The notes beneath the pieces were generated by a model. The model ran no database searches and was not told where the DNA came from. It worked only from the letters and a program-made list of their open reading frames with translations. Source: Limosilactobacillus oris (GTDB taxonomy: Bacteria > Bacillota > Bacilli > Lactobacillales > Lactobacillaceae). From it: DNA of 64,000 nucleotides. Within the stretch, counting starts at the first letter, position 1, and each line of letters starts with the position of its first letter. The position numbers and the translations under genes were made by a program. Location: positions 620,001 to 684,000 of the forward strand of contig NZ_CP104398.1 of NCBI RefSeq assembly GCF_025311495.1, read 5' to 3'. This document shows, one piece after another, positions 40,985 through 48,043 of this stretch.

Positions 40985-42073
40985 TTAAAGTTGGGCCAGC
41001 TTGTCAATGATAAGCGTGTCGTTTTTTGCCTTGTACTCATCAATCAAATATGAGTAAGTGTTAAGCGTCACAGTGATATTAGAGTGGCCTAGTCGTTTTG
41101 ATATGGCGTAAATATCCACGCCCTGCCCTAACAAGTAGGCCACATGGACGTGACGCAGTGAGTGGAAATGAAACCCTTGCTTTTCAATACCACATGACAC
41201 CATAATAGAGCGTAGACATTTATTTAGGGCGTTACTGGTGGGGATGGTTCCTAGCACATTCTGAAACACCATAACGCTGTTATTGGCTTTTAAGTCTGCT
41301 AAATGATTCAGCAGTTGCCGGTTAACCTTGATGGTCCGGTTGCTTGATTCCGTTTTAGTGGACTTAAAGGCCTTTTTCTTTTCGTCCCAGGATTTATTTA
41401 CCCGGATGGTGGAATGCAAGAAGTCAACATCTTTCCATGTTAACGCCTGGACTTCACTTTTTCTCATCCCCGTGTAAATCGCCGTTAATATCATGTAACG
41501 GCTTGTATTATACCGGTTCAGCTTAGCTAACACAGCAGTTTTAAGGGTGGCTAACTCATCATTAGTTAAATACTGGACTTTAACTTTTTTATCACGGTTA
41601 TAAGTCACCGTGACGTTATGGGTAAAGTCCTTAGTAATGACATCATCATCAATCGCATAACTAACCGCTGTCCTAATGGCACCATTTAACTTGCTGACTG
41701 ACTTATAAGCATGGTCAGCACCATACCAGTTAATAAAGGCTTGGTAGTCTGACCGTTTAATATCACGCAGCCGGGTATCTTTCCAATACTCGTTAATCAT
41801 TTTTAACATGATTCGATACTGATTCCGAGCACTAGCACTTTGGGCCTTGTTGGCTTTATACAGTTTGAACCAGTGTTGGAAGTATTCAGCTAGCGTTACG
41901 TCTTTCAAGTCAAGATTAACTTGGCCCAATTTAGTTTCTAACTCATCGGCTGCCGCTAGTGCTTCCCGCTTTAACTTGAAACACCCTGCTGACTTCTGGT
42001 GCCAATTGCCATCGTTATCTTGGTAACTGGCATATCCGTAGTAACCCTTATTAGCTTTTCTTGCATAACTCAT
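40985..42073 (-). CDS. int: Tyrosine recombinase (island integrase)
   Basis: 362 residues. An AP2-like N-terminal arm-binding part (KGYYGYASYQDNDGNWHQKS), a SAM-like core-binding domain (about 58-160) and the catalytic domain with Arg204 (YTGMRKSEVQALTW), His304-Arg307 (HSLRH), His330 (RLGHSN) and nucleophile Tyr340 or Tyr342 (NTYSY). All catalytic residues are present. AGGAGG precedes the ATG. Located 55 bases from attL and transcribed towards it, as usual for island integrases. Confidence 0.95.
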   Translation of the reverse strand: MSYARKANKGYYGYASYQDNDGNWHQKSAGCFKLKREALAAADELETKLGQVNLDLKDVTLAEYFQHWFKLYKANKAQSASARNQYRIMLKMINEYWKDTRLRDIKRSDYQAFINWYGADHAYKSVSKLNGAIRTAVSYAIDDDVITKDFTHNVTVTYNRDKKVKVQYLTNDELATLKTAVLAKLNRYNTSRYMILTAIYTGMRKSEVQALTWKDVDFLHSTIRVNKSWDEKKKAFKSTKTESSNRTIKVNRQLLNHLADLKANNSVMVFQNVLGTIPTSNALNKCLRSIMVSCGIEKQGFHFHSLRHVHVAYLLGQGVDIYAISKRLGHSNITVTLNTYSYLIDEYKAKNDTLIIDKLAQL

Positions 42074-42090
42074 TGTATTACCTCCTGTCG

Positions 42091-42106
42091 CACAGCTTGC
42101 CGGCGT
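42091..42106 (+). repeat. Island motif B, copy 1
   Basis: CACAGCTTGCCGGCGT, identical to 43595-43610; its core CTTGCCGGCGTT recurs inverted at 50174-50185. Confidence 0.6.
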
Positions 42107-42148
42107 TTTGGACTGGAAGTAATAGCCGATAAGGGAGCAACCCCATGA

Positions 42149-42301
42149 TTATGTATGCTTGAATAACACCATGTGACAGCTCAACAGAGAGCTATCACAG
42201 GTTGTAAAGGGGTATCTGTTTTGGACGCCCCCACTGCTTAACCTGATTCGGCGATTTACCGACTTGGGTTCCCTACGGTACTGTTTTGGCAGGTGTCGCA
42301 T
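42149..42301 (-). CDS. Small basic protein upstream of int, unrecognised
   Basis: A 50-codon frame starting at ATG 42301 with a strong GGAGGAG seven bases upstream: MRHLPKQYRREPKSVNRR, then a Ser/Thr/Cys-containing half. The first 25 residues are highly basic, so a nucleic-acid-binding peptide is conceivable. Its second half overlaps motif A at 42167-42181, which could instead mean the sequence is regulatory. No family recognised. The stretch 42302-42480, between it and the repressor stop, has a GTACCCT/AGGGTAC hairpin near 42358-42379. Confidence 0.35.
   Translation of the reverse strand: MRHLPKQYRREPKSVNRRIRLSSGGVQNRYPFTTCDSSLLSCHMVLFKHT
42167..42200. repeat. Island motif A, inverted pair 1
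   Basis: CACCATGTGACAGCTC, six bases, then GAGCTATCACAGG: an inverted pair of the GTGAYAGCTC motif. Further copies at 43280-43294, 45148-45160 (inverted) and 47497-47553 (pair). Confidence 0.6.
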
Positions 42302-42480
42302 TTCGCTACTCCTCCAAGGATTAGGGCGCTTCGTACTGAAATCAAGTACGCAGGTCAGTACCCTGTTTTAGGGTACTGGTTCTATATATTTCGCAGGTAT
42401 TTAGAAACTATATTCAGCTATCTAACTAGCTATATCAGCAGAACGGGCTAAGTTCAACTTAGGGCCATCCCCAAGCAGAG

Positions 42481-42957
42481 TTATTTATTTGCGCCATTTT
42501 GTTTTTGGTGAGAATGGACAAAATCCAAGCTCGCCTTAGCTAAATCATCTTTAAAATACGCTAGAGCGTCTAGTGATAACCCATAGAAATCCCCCACCGT
42601 AGAAACCAAAACGGGTTCTTTAAGGTGTTGCTGCACGTCACCGTCCGATACTGCTAATTCTCTTAATTCATTAATATAATTCTCCACTATCGTAAAACTA
42701 TCGAGCAATTCTGTAAGGTTTCGACTTTTATAATCAGTAGGTAATTTGGATATTCCCATTAAATAGGTAACTGAAACATTACCTAATTCGGCGATTCTTT
42801 TGAGTCTTCTCTTATTAGGACTTCCACCATGTTCCCACCTTGAAACGGCGCTTTTAGGCGCAGGCGGGTTAAATAGTTGGCCGAATTCTTCCTGGCTTTT
42901 TCCTAATCTTAATCTTATTTGTTTAATTCGGTCACCTAATTCCTTATTTTGTGGCAA
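42481..42957 (-). CDS. XRE-family island repressor (Stl/Rpr-like master regulator)
   Basis: 158 residues when started at the TTG at 42957 (LPQNKELGDRIKQ), six bases after AGGGGGCG; a longer TTG-initiated frame reaches 42984 but would overlap that site. Helix-turn-helix LGDRIKQIRLRLGKSQEEFGQLF...KSAVSRWEHGGSPN (about 5-50), then a helical C-terminal part (LTELLDSFTIVENYINELRELAV) with no RecA-cleavage or peptidase motif. It is therefore not an obvious SOS-cleaved repressor and may be relieved by a helper-phage antirepressor protein, as in SaPIs; this is inference. Divergent from the excisionase-like genes. Confidence 0.82.
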   Translation of the reverse strand: MPQNKELGDRIKQIRLRLGKSQEEFGQLFNPPAPKSAVSRWEHGGSPNKRRLKRIAELGNVSVTYLMGISKLPTDYKSRNLTELLDSFTIVENYINELRELAVSDGDVQQHLKEPVLVSTVGDFYGLSLDALAYFKDDLAKASLDFVHSHQKQNGANK

Positions 42958-43002
42958 ACGACATCGCCCCCTAGTAGCATTCAAAAAAGTTCAATTTTTA
43001 TA

Positions 43003-43031
43003 TTGACTTGAGTATAAAATACTTTTATTAT
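43003..43031 (+). promoter_or_regulatory. Rightward promoter of the island early operon
   Basis: TTGACT (43003-43008), 17 bases, TATTAT (43026-43031); overlaps the leftward promoter almost completely. Confidence 0.75.
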
Positions 43032-43039
43032 GTAGTCAA
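43011..43039 (-). promoter_or_regulatory. Leftward promoter of the repressor gene
   Basis: Minus strand TTGACT (43034-43039), 17 bases, TATACT (43011-43016). The two promoters share the same DNA, so polymerase binding is mutually exclusive. Confidence 0.75.
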
Positions 43040-43123
43040 CGAGGTTCAAAAAAGTTCAGTTAATAGCCTCTTTTTATTTTTGAATTCATGTTCAAAAAAG
43101 TTTCGTTTTAGGAGTGAGAGCAA

Positions 43124-43306
43124 ATGACAGCATATTTCAGTTATAAGCAGGCTATGCAGTACATGGGTATCAAGTCAAAAGCAACCTTTGATAAGTACCT
43201 AAAGAATGGCTTGCCAACTATTCTAATTGGGAAGTCCAAGCGCATTGCAAAGTCTGACATTGACGAGTTCATGGCTGCCCACCGTGTGACAGCTAAACAG
43301 GATTAA
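43124..43306 (+). CDS. Small HTH protein, excisionase/AlpA-like
   Basis: 60 residues with a winged-helix (MerR/excisionase-like) fold: YKQAMQYMGIKSKATFDKYLKNG, then LIGKSKRIAKSDIDEFMAAHRV. Such proteins act as recombination directionality factors or AlpA-type activators. First gene after the switch region; AGGAGTGAG precedes the ATG. Motif A lies across its 3' end (43280-43294). Confidence 0.7.
   Translation: MTAYFSYKQAMQYMGIKSKATFDKYLKNGLPTILIGKSKRIAKSDIDEFMAAHRVTAKQD
43280..43294 (+). repeat. Island motif A, single copy
   Basis: CACCGTGTGACAGCT, one mismatch to the copies at 42167 and 47497, inside the end of the first HTH gene. Confidence 0.5.
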
Positions 43307-43310
43307 GGGG

Positions 43311-43592
43311 ATGAATTACGTGGACATTGATTTACAACTACCGCCGGAACTCAAGGCAGCCACCCTAAACATGGTGACGGCGGCTATTGATTCAGCGGTA
43401 AAGGAAGTAACCAATAAAAATAGCTTCCCGCCGTTTTTAACACAGCAAGAAGCCTGTAAGTATCTTCATATTGCGCCAAGCACTTTTAATAAGTGGGACC
43501 GTGAATATCACATTCCTGTAATCAAAATTGATGGAGTAAAGCGGTACAAGCGGGATAGTTTAGATGAATTCATGAAGCAACTAGAAAAGTAA
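43311..43592 (+). CDS. Helix-turn-helix DNA-binding protein (excisionase family)
   Basis: 93 residues. The C-terminal half is a second excisionase-type winged helix: FLTQQEACKYLHIAPSTFNKWDREYHIPVIKIDGVKRYKRDSLDEFMKQL (in pieces). The N-terminal half is a short helical extension (LPPELKAATLNMVTAAIDSAVKEV). Starts 4 bases after the preceding gene. Two adjacent proteins of this type suggest one serves as Xis and the other as transcriptional regulator; which is which cannot be told. Confidence 0.7.
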   Translation: MNYVDIDLQLPPELKAATLNMVTAAIDSAVKEVTNKNSFPPFLTQQEACKYLHIAPSTFNKWDREYHIPVIKIDGVKRYKRDSLDEFMKQLEK

Positions 43593-43594
43593 GT

Positions 43595-43610
43595 CACAGC
43601 TTGCCGGCGT
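43595..43610 (+). repeat. Island motif B, copy 2
   Basis: CACAGCTTGCCGGCGT, exact copy of 42091-42106, immediately after the stop of the second HTH gene. Confidence 0.6.
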
Positions 43611-43632
43611 GAAGTGACTGGAGGACATAACT

Positions 43633-43779
43633 ATGAAACTATTAGCAACAATTGACCATCGCATATTGTCATACTGGAACACGGCCCCCAGTGAACGGGG
43701 ATGGGCTTATCTGGCGACATTCGTTCCACTGGCCGCCCTGCTATGTTCTATCATCAGCGAATTTATTGGAGGTATGTAA
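43633..43779 (+). CDS. Small single-pass membrane protein, unrecognised
   Basis: 48 residues from ATG 43633, preceded by GGAGG at good spacing. N-terminal half is soluble (MKLLATIDHRILSYWNTAPS); a hydrophobic helix WAYLATFVPLAALLCSIIS spans about 24-42. The stop is 0 bases from the next ATG and the GGAGG inside its last codons serves that gene, so it is translated in the operon. Membrane miniproteins in satellites can act on the helper phage or superinfection; no evidence for function here. Confidence 0.6.
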   Translation: MKLLATIDHRILSYWNTAPSERGWAYLATFVPLAALLCSIISEFIGGM

Positions 43780-44085
43780 ATGAAATTAGACCAGGAAGAA
43801 CAACAATTATTACAGCTGCTGCCACATGGGGTTAGTCATCCCCGCCCATTGCGTGAGTTAGTGAAACTGACCGGCTGGAATGGGCGCAAGGTCCGGGCCA
43901 TTATCTACCGCTTGATTGTGGTCCACCATCAACCAATTGGGGCCACGAACCAGAAACCCGGTAATGGCTACTTCATCATTACCAACGACCAAGAACGGCA
44001 GCAAGCGTTGGCCCCGCTAACGTCACAAATTCAGATGATGACTAAACGGGCGCAAGTAATCAGCAGAACAGAACTAAAGGGCTAG
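43780..44085 (+). CDS. Winged-helix-like phage/island protein, unknown role
   Basis: 101 residues. EEQQLLQLLPHGVSHPRPLRELVKLTG, then NGRKVRAIIYRLIVVHHQPIGATNQKPGNGYFI (in pieces) looks like a winged helix that reads as a DNA-binding or replication-associated protein; similar short proteins occur in early regions of Lactobacillales prophages. Directly follows the membrane miniprotein. Confidence 0.55.
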   Translation: MKLDQEEQQLLQLLPHGVSHPRPLRELVKLTGWNGRKVRAIIYRLIVVHHQPIGATNQKPGNGYFIITNDQERQQALAPLTSQIQMMTKRAQVISRTELKG

Positions 44086-44233
44086 ATAAATGAGGGTACA
44101 AAAAAAGCATATATCAAACGAAACTTTGGCGAGTGGTGTTTGGTATACGCTGACAAGTGAAGTTTTTTGAATTTCACGCTATACCCATATTTTACCAAGC
44201 CTAGCAATTAAATTAAAGGATTGGTGTTTAAGA
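44086..44233. promoter_or_regulatory. Island intergenic region with nested inverted repeats
   Basis: 148 bases containing GGTATACGCTGA and, inverted and imperfect, CACGCTATACC (about 44139-44188), with an inner GTGAA/TTCAC hairpin around TTTTTTG. This may be an internal promoter-operator for the replication genes, separate from the early promoter. Not assigned to a known element. Confidence 0.4.
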
Positions 44234-44512
44234 ATGAAGAATGATTTAGATTTTGATTTAAGTGATATTCAAACTACGAACGAAACCCAAGCCGGGTTGC
44301 TAGCTTCCTTAGATGATACCCTTGCTTATATTTTAGACCCGTTAATTGGTGACGAGTACCCGGATGATTCTAAAACGTCAACGGCAGTTTATGAATTAGT
44401 AAGGGACCATCAAGCTATTAAAGCCTTGTTACGGTGCCTAAAGTCCACGACTGAGGACCAGGCCGACAAGTTGGAAGATGCTTATCAAAAATATGTAGAG
44501 GGGGCCGAGTAA
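44234..44512 (+). CDS. Hypothetical acidic island protein
   Basis: 92 residues, acidic and helical (LDFDLSDIQTTNETQAGLLASLDDTLAYILD; DYPDDSKTS-like middle; LEDAYQKYVEGAE). No family recognised. It ends on the start codon of the primase gene (TAATG overlap), so it is translationally coupled and may be a replication accessory factor. Confidence 0.6.
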   Translation: MKNDLDFDLSDIQTTNETQAGLLASLDDTLAYILDPLIGDEYPDDSKTSTAVYELVRDHQAIKALLRCLKSTTEDQADKLEDAYQKYVEGAE

Positions 44513-45546
44513 TGGACTTCCCGGAAGCAATGAAGCAAGAACGCCGCTGGTGTGCCTGGTTCTATCATGATGACCCGCAGCACCCAGACGACACCCATAA
44601 GCGTAAGAAAGTCCCCCATGACCTGAACAGTCCTAAGTGTCGGGGCCTGGCGTCAAGTGTGGGACCAAGTACGTGGGGAACCTATCAACAAGCACTAAAC
44701 ACTTACACATTTGCCCAAGCTAATCCCGAGCGGGCCAGAGTGATGAATTATGGTGGGCCGGGATTCATGGCTGGCGGCGGCTGGTGTTTCCTAGACCTAG
44801 ACAACATCCCCAATGAAATCGACGATTACAGCCCAGACCAGGACGGCTTAGTTAACCAGCTGCTGGACCTATTAGGTGATACCTATTGCGAGGTCAGCCA
44901 GTCGGGGTTAGGATTGCACTTCATTTTCAAGGTTGATGACACCGTAGAGCAATTCAGCACCAAGCAGCACGGCCGAGAGCTGTACACCAGTGGCCGGCTG
45001 GTCGCCTTGACTGGTAAAGCCCTAGATGATGACTTACCACTTAAAATCAGCACTATCAGCCAACCCATGTGGCAGCAATTACACCAATTATTGTTTGGCG
45101 AGTATGCACCACCGGGCCAGACTGGTAACAGTGATTTCAGCAATACAGAGCTATCACATGGGGTGTTAAGTGATACGGGGGTGGCCGTCATTGATTCCAT
45201 TATGCAAAGTACGGACGCCAAGCGATTTAATTGGTGGCTGACGGCTGATTTACCTATTGAGAGTACCAACGTCACCGGGAAGCAATTCCCCGATGAGAAC
45301 GGCCAGCTAATCAATTACGACCCATCGGCCCAAGATATGGCTTGCTGCAATATGCTGGCCTATTGGGTCCGCCAGGTAACCGGTGATTACGACAGCCGAT
45401 TAATTGATGAGGTATTCAAGCAAACTAATCTGTACCGTCCCAAGTGGAACCGAATGGACGGCGGCGGGACTTACGGCCAACGGACTATAAAGCAAGCCAT
45501 CGACCACAAACGCCAGCAGTTAGAACGATATATGAGGAGGTATTAA
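44512..45546 (+). CDS. Bifunctional primase-polymerase (AEP/prim-pol) protein
   Basis: 344 residues. N-terminal archaeo-eukaryotic-primase-like domain: RRWCAWFYHDD, catalytic GGGWCFLDLDNI (acidic DLD) and the SQSGLGLHFIFK motif (SGxGxH) around residues 125-140. The C-terminal part (PSAQDMACCNMLAYWVRQVTGD, LIDEVFKQTNLYRPKW) is the helical cap often fused to or followed by a helicase. Makes primers for island replication with the helicase encoded 4 bases downstream. Confidence 0.85.
   Translation: MDFPEAMKQERRWCAWFYHDDPQHPDDTHKRKKVPHDLNSPKCRGLASSVGPSTWGTYQQALNTYTFAQANPERARVMNYGGPGFMAGGGWCFLDLDNIPNEIDDYSPDQDGLVNQLLDLLGDTYCEVSQSGLGLHFIFKVDDTVEQFSTKQHGRELYTSGRLVALTGKALDDDLPLKISTISQPMWQQLHQLLFGEYAPPGQTGNSDFSNTELSHGVLSDTGVAVIDSIMQSTDAKRFNWWLTADLPIESTNVTGKQFPDENGQLINYDPSAQDMACCNMLAYWVRQVTGDYDSRLIDEVFKQTNLYRPKWNRMDGGGTYGQRTIKQAIDHKRQQLERYMRRY
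45148..45160 (-). repeat. Island motif A, inverted single copy inside primase gene
   Basis: Minus strand CATGTGATAGCTC, one mismatch to CATGTGACAGCTC at 42170-42182. Confidence 0.4.
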
Positions 45547-45550
45547 TTGA

Positions 45551-47215
45551 ATGAGTGAAGAGAAAGATAAACAGAGCGCCACAGAAAAAGCCGAATGGGC
45601 CGCCATCAATTCTTTGGCGCTGCAATACGTCAAGAAAGACACGGCCCATGAGCTGGCTAATAAAATCACCGCCGATATTAACAAGGCGTATGGGGATGAA
45701 ACCAACCAAAAAGCACGAGAGCAGGCCACTAAATTAGCCAGCCAGCTAGACGAAAAGAATTCTAACTATCGGATGATGACTATCCTAAAAGCTGTTGATA
45801 GCACCCTGTTGGGGATGACTAATACCATGAGTTCGATTAAAGCGGCAAAGCAAGGAATGCTGAAAACTGATAAAGGGGTTATCAAACCCAATTCACGGGA
45901 GAACGTCCGGCTAATCTTTGAGCATGACCCCCATTACCAAGACTTATTCAGATACAACAGCTTCACCGAAGAGGCAGAGTATAGAAAAAGCACCCAAGCG
46001 GGTTTCGTTTCGATTGATGATGACCTAATAGCCAACCTGGCAACTGATATTGAACGCTATTATCGGATGATACCTACTGATAAGGCGGTAACGGATGGCT
46101 TGCTGTTAGCTGCTAAGGGCCATCCATTTAATCCCATTAAACAACGTATCGAAACGGTGCAATGGGACGGACAACAACGGGCGGCTAACTTTTTCATTGA
46201 TTACTTAGGGGCTGACAATAACGAATATGTAAAGGCTGTTACTGAAACATGGCTGGTGGGCCTGGTTGCCAGAGTATACCGGCCCGGAATTAAGTGTGAC
46301 ATTATGCCGATTCTTGATGGTAAACAGGGTATCGGAAAAAGTACGCTGGTTAGCCTGCTATGTTCACCACCATATTTTGAGGACAGTTTAAGGACAATGG
46401 GCGCTGATAAGGACGACCTTATTAAAATTCATAGTGCTTGGGTGGTCGAAATTGGCGAACTAGAAGCCATGACTAATACCAGCTTGGACCGAACCAAGGC
46501 GTTTATTTCGGCCACAAGTGATAATTTTCGTTCCCCCTATGGGCGGATTCGGGAATATCATCCCCGCAAGAATATGTTTATCGGAACCGTGAACCGGTCG
46601 GAATATCTACACGACTTAACCGGTAACCGACGTTTTTACCCCATTCATTGCGAGAAAAGTAGGGCCAGGAAGCCTATGCCGGCACCGGGTGACTATAACA
46701 ATGCTGACATCTTGCAAATCCTAGCGGAAGCCAAAGTGCTGTTTGAACAGGGGCACGCCTTGAAGTTACCGGACAAGCTGGAACGAGTGGCCCACGATAA
46801 GCAATCTAAGGCAATGGCCGCCGACCTGCAAGCCGATTTAATGCTGGAATACAGCGAATTACTGGTACCTGATGATTGGGACAGTTTCAGCATTTACCAG
46901 CGGCAACAGTATTGGAAACGATATAGGGAACACGGTGAATATGGTAAACGAGTTGTAACTGGCACTGGTGAGAACAAGACAAGTGATTATATTCTATTTG
47001 AGCCGGACCAGCTGCATAAGCTGCCACAGTTTACTAATACCGAGTTACTGGAAGTCGTGTTTGAACAGAACGGCCGAGAAATTGCACGGGGCGGACGGAA
47101 CCCGCTAACTGCTAAGATTTCGATGGTATTTGATAATAACGAGAATTGGAATAAAAGCGACAATTGCAAATTATTTGGAAAGCGACGCAAAGGGTACAAA
47201 CGACATAGCGCTTAA
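45551..47215 (+). CDS. VirE-family (superfamily 3-like) replicative helicase
   Basis: 554 residues. The C-terminal ATPase (about 195-400) has Walker A DGKQGIGKSTLVSLL (257-264), Walker B WVVEIGELEAM, a polar sensor FIGTVNRSEY and an Arg finger GNRRFYPIHCEK. The N-terminal half is helical and may bind the origin or primase. This is the virulence-associated-E/P4-type helicase used by many satellites and prophages. AGGAGG in the end of the primase gene is its binding site. The replication origin lies directly downstream, as in SaPIs. Confidence 0.87.
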   Translation: MSEEKDKQSATEKAEWAAINSLALQYVKKDTAHELANKITADINKAYGDETNQKAREQATKLASQLDEKNSNYRMMTILKAVDSTLLGMTNTMSSIKAAKQGMLKTDKGVIKPNSRENVRLIFEHDPHYQDLFRYNSFTEEAEYRKSTQAGFVSIDDDLIANLATDIERYYRMIPTDKAVTDGLLLAAKGHPFNPIKQRIETVQWDGQQRAANFFIDYLGADNNEYVKAVTETWLVGLVARVYRPGIKCDIMPILDGKQGIGKSTLVSLLCSPPYFEDSLRTMGADKDDLIKIHSAWVVEIGELEAMTNTSLDRTKAFISATSDNFRSPYGRIREYHPRKNMFIGTVNRSEYLHDLTGNRRFYPIHCEKSRARKPMPAPGDYNNADILQILAEAKVLFEQGHALKLPDKLERVAHDKQSKAMAADLQADLMLEYSELLVPDDWDSFSIYQRQQYWKRYREHGEYGKRVVTGTGENKTSDYILFEPDQLHKLPQFTNTELLEVVFEQNGREIARGGRNPLTAKISMVFDNNENWNKSDNCKLFGKRRKGYKRHSA

Positions 47216-47553
47216 CACGGTACTGATTAAATAACACGGCTGGAACGGTTAAGCGTGTAGGCCCTAGCACTTACAGCCCCAAGGGATTAAGTGACATTAT
47301 ACACGGTACACGGTTATTTTTCTCTCAAAGACTTTTTTCAGAGTACACAGAGGAACAGGAACCATATATAAATATATATTCTTTTAAGAAAAGAAGTGTG
47401 TTACCGTGTTAAACCACTGCTAGCGCCTTACGTGCCAAGGGCTCAAAGCATACACGGTTAGCCGTGCTTTACCGTGTTAAACCGTGCAAAGTACCCCACC
47501 ATGTGACAGCTAACAGGGTTGATATTGGCGTACTAAACAGGAGCTGTCACAGG
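47212..47553. other. Putative island replication origin (iterons plus AT-rich region)
   Basis: Iteron-like TAACACGGTA copies: 47212-47222, 47232-47240, 47300-47308 and 47308-47316 (tandem), then an AT-rich stretch (47361-47390, mainly TATATAAATATATATTC), then inverted copies 47402-47411 and 47470-47479 and a forward one at 47451-47460. A motif A inverted pair (47497-47511, 47542-47551) follows. Repeats on both sides of a melting region, directly after a helicase gene, match SaPI-type origins. The helicase is the natural candidate for binding. Confidence 0.75.
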
Positions 47554-47579
47554 GGGTTAGCATAAAGGAGTGACTAAAC

Positions 47580-47783
47580 ATGATAATGAACGAATACGGA
47601 CAACCATACACCCGTTATATACCTGGCGTAGAACGCTATTTGGACGGCGTGCCGTACAGCAGTAATAAGGAATACCTAGCAGCCATCAATAGCCGCATTA
47701 AGGAATTAAAGCACCTGGCCGCTAAGGTAAGCAACAGTAGCGAAACACTGGACTGGAATAGTCCAATTTACATTAGGAGGTAA
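47580..47783 (+). CDS. Hypothetical island protein
   Basis: 67 residues (MIMNEYGQPYTRYIPGVERY, later INSRIKELKHLAAKVSNSS). Rich in Tyr and Asn at the N-terminus and with a short helix. AAAGGAG lies at good spacing. No family recognised. First gene after the origin. Confidence 0.55.
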   Translation: MIMNEYGQPYTRYIPGVERYLDGVPYSSNKEYLAAINSRIKELKHLAAKVSNSSETLDWNSPIYIRR

Positions 47784-47788
47784 TTAAA

Positions 47789-47986
47789 ATGGCTAAAGTT
47801 AAATTCTTTGAAGCAAATAATTTTTACAGCTCAAGAGAGCGAAAATTTGTTACTGAATTTCCTGAAAAACTAGAACAGCAAATTAATGACTTTATCAAGG
47901 GCAAGACGGTAGTTGATATTAAGTACCAGCTATCAGTTTCCGAGGACGATGCATATTATTCTGCAATGGTGATTTATGATGACTGA
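47789..47986 (+). CDS. Hypothetical island protein
   Basis: 65 residues: MAKVKFFEANNFYSSRERKF, FPEKLEQQINDFIKGKTVVDIKYQLSVSEDDAYYSAMVIYDD (in pieces). The predicted beta-alpha-beta shape resembles small phage proteins of the sporulation Cse60/DUF2758 kind seen in Gram-positive phages, a weak impression only. Follows the previous gene by 5 bases with AGGAGG. Confidence 0.6.
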   Translation: MAKVKFFEANNFYSSRERKFVTEFPEKLEQQINDFIKGKTVVDIKYQLSVSEDDAYYSAMVIYDD

Positions 47987-48043
47987 ATTAGCAACTACTC
48001 CGCAATAGTGAACCTGTCAAAACCTGACATTTTTATTAGGGGG

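Larger units (their letters stand above)
42980..43104. promoter_or_regulatory. Repressor-lytic switch region with three repeated operators
   Basis: Three copies of GTTCAAAAAAGTTCA-type sequence: 42980-42994, 43044-43058 (perfect) and 43090-43104 (ends GTTTC). Each consists of two GTTCA half-sites 10 bp apart, one helical turn, in direct orientation. They flank the divergent promoters, with one site over the repressor leader and two between the rightward promoter and the first plus-strand gene. Confidence 0.75.

Noticed and set aside
47212-47553. Reading the ACACGGT repeats as a CRISPR or as tandem coding repeats
   Set aside because: Copies occur in both orientations with variable spacing around an AT-rich tract, which fits an origin.
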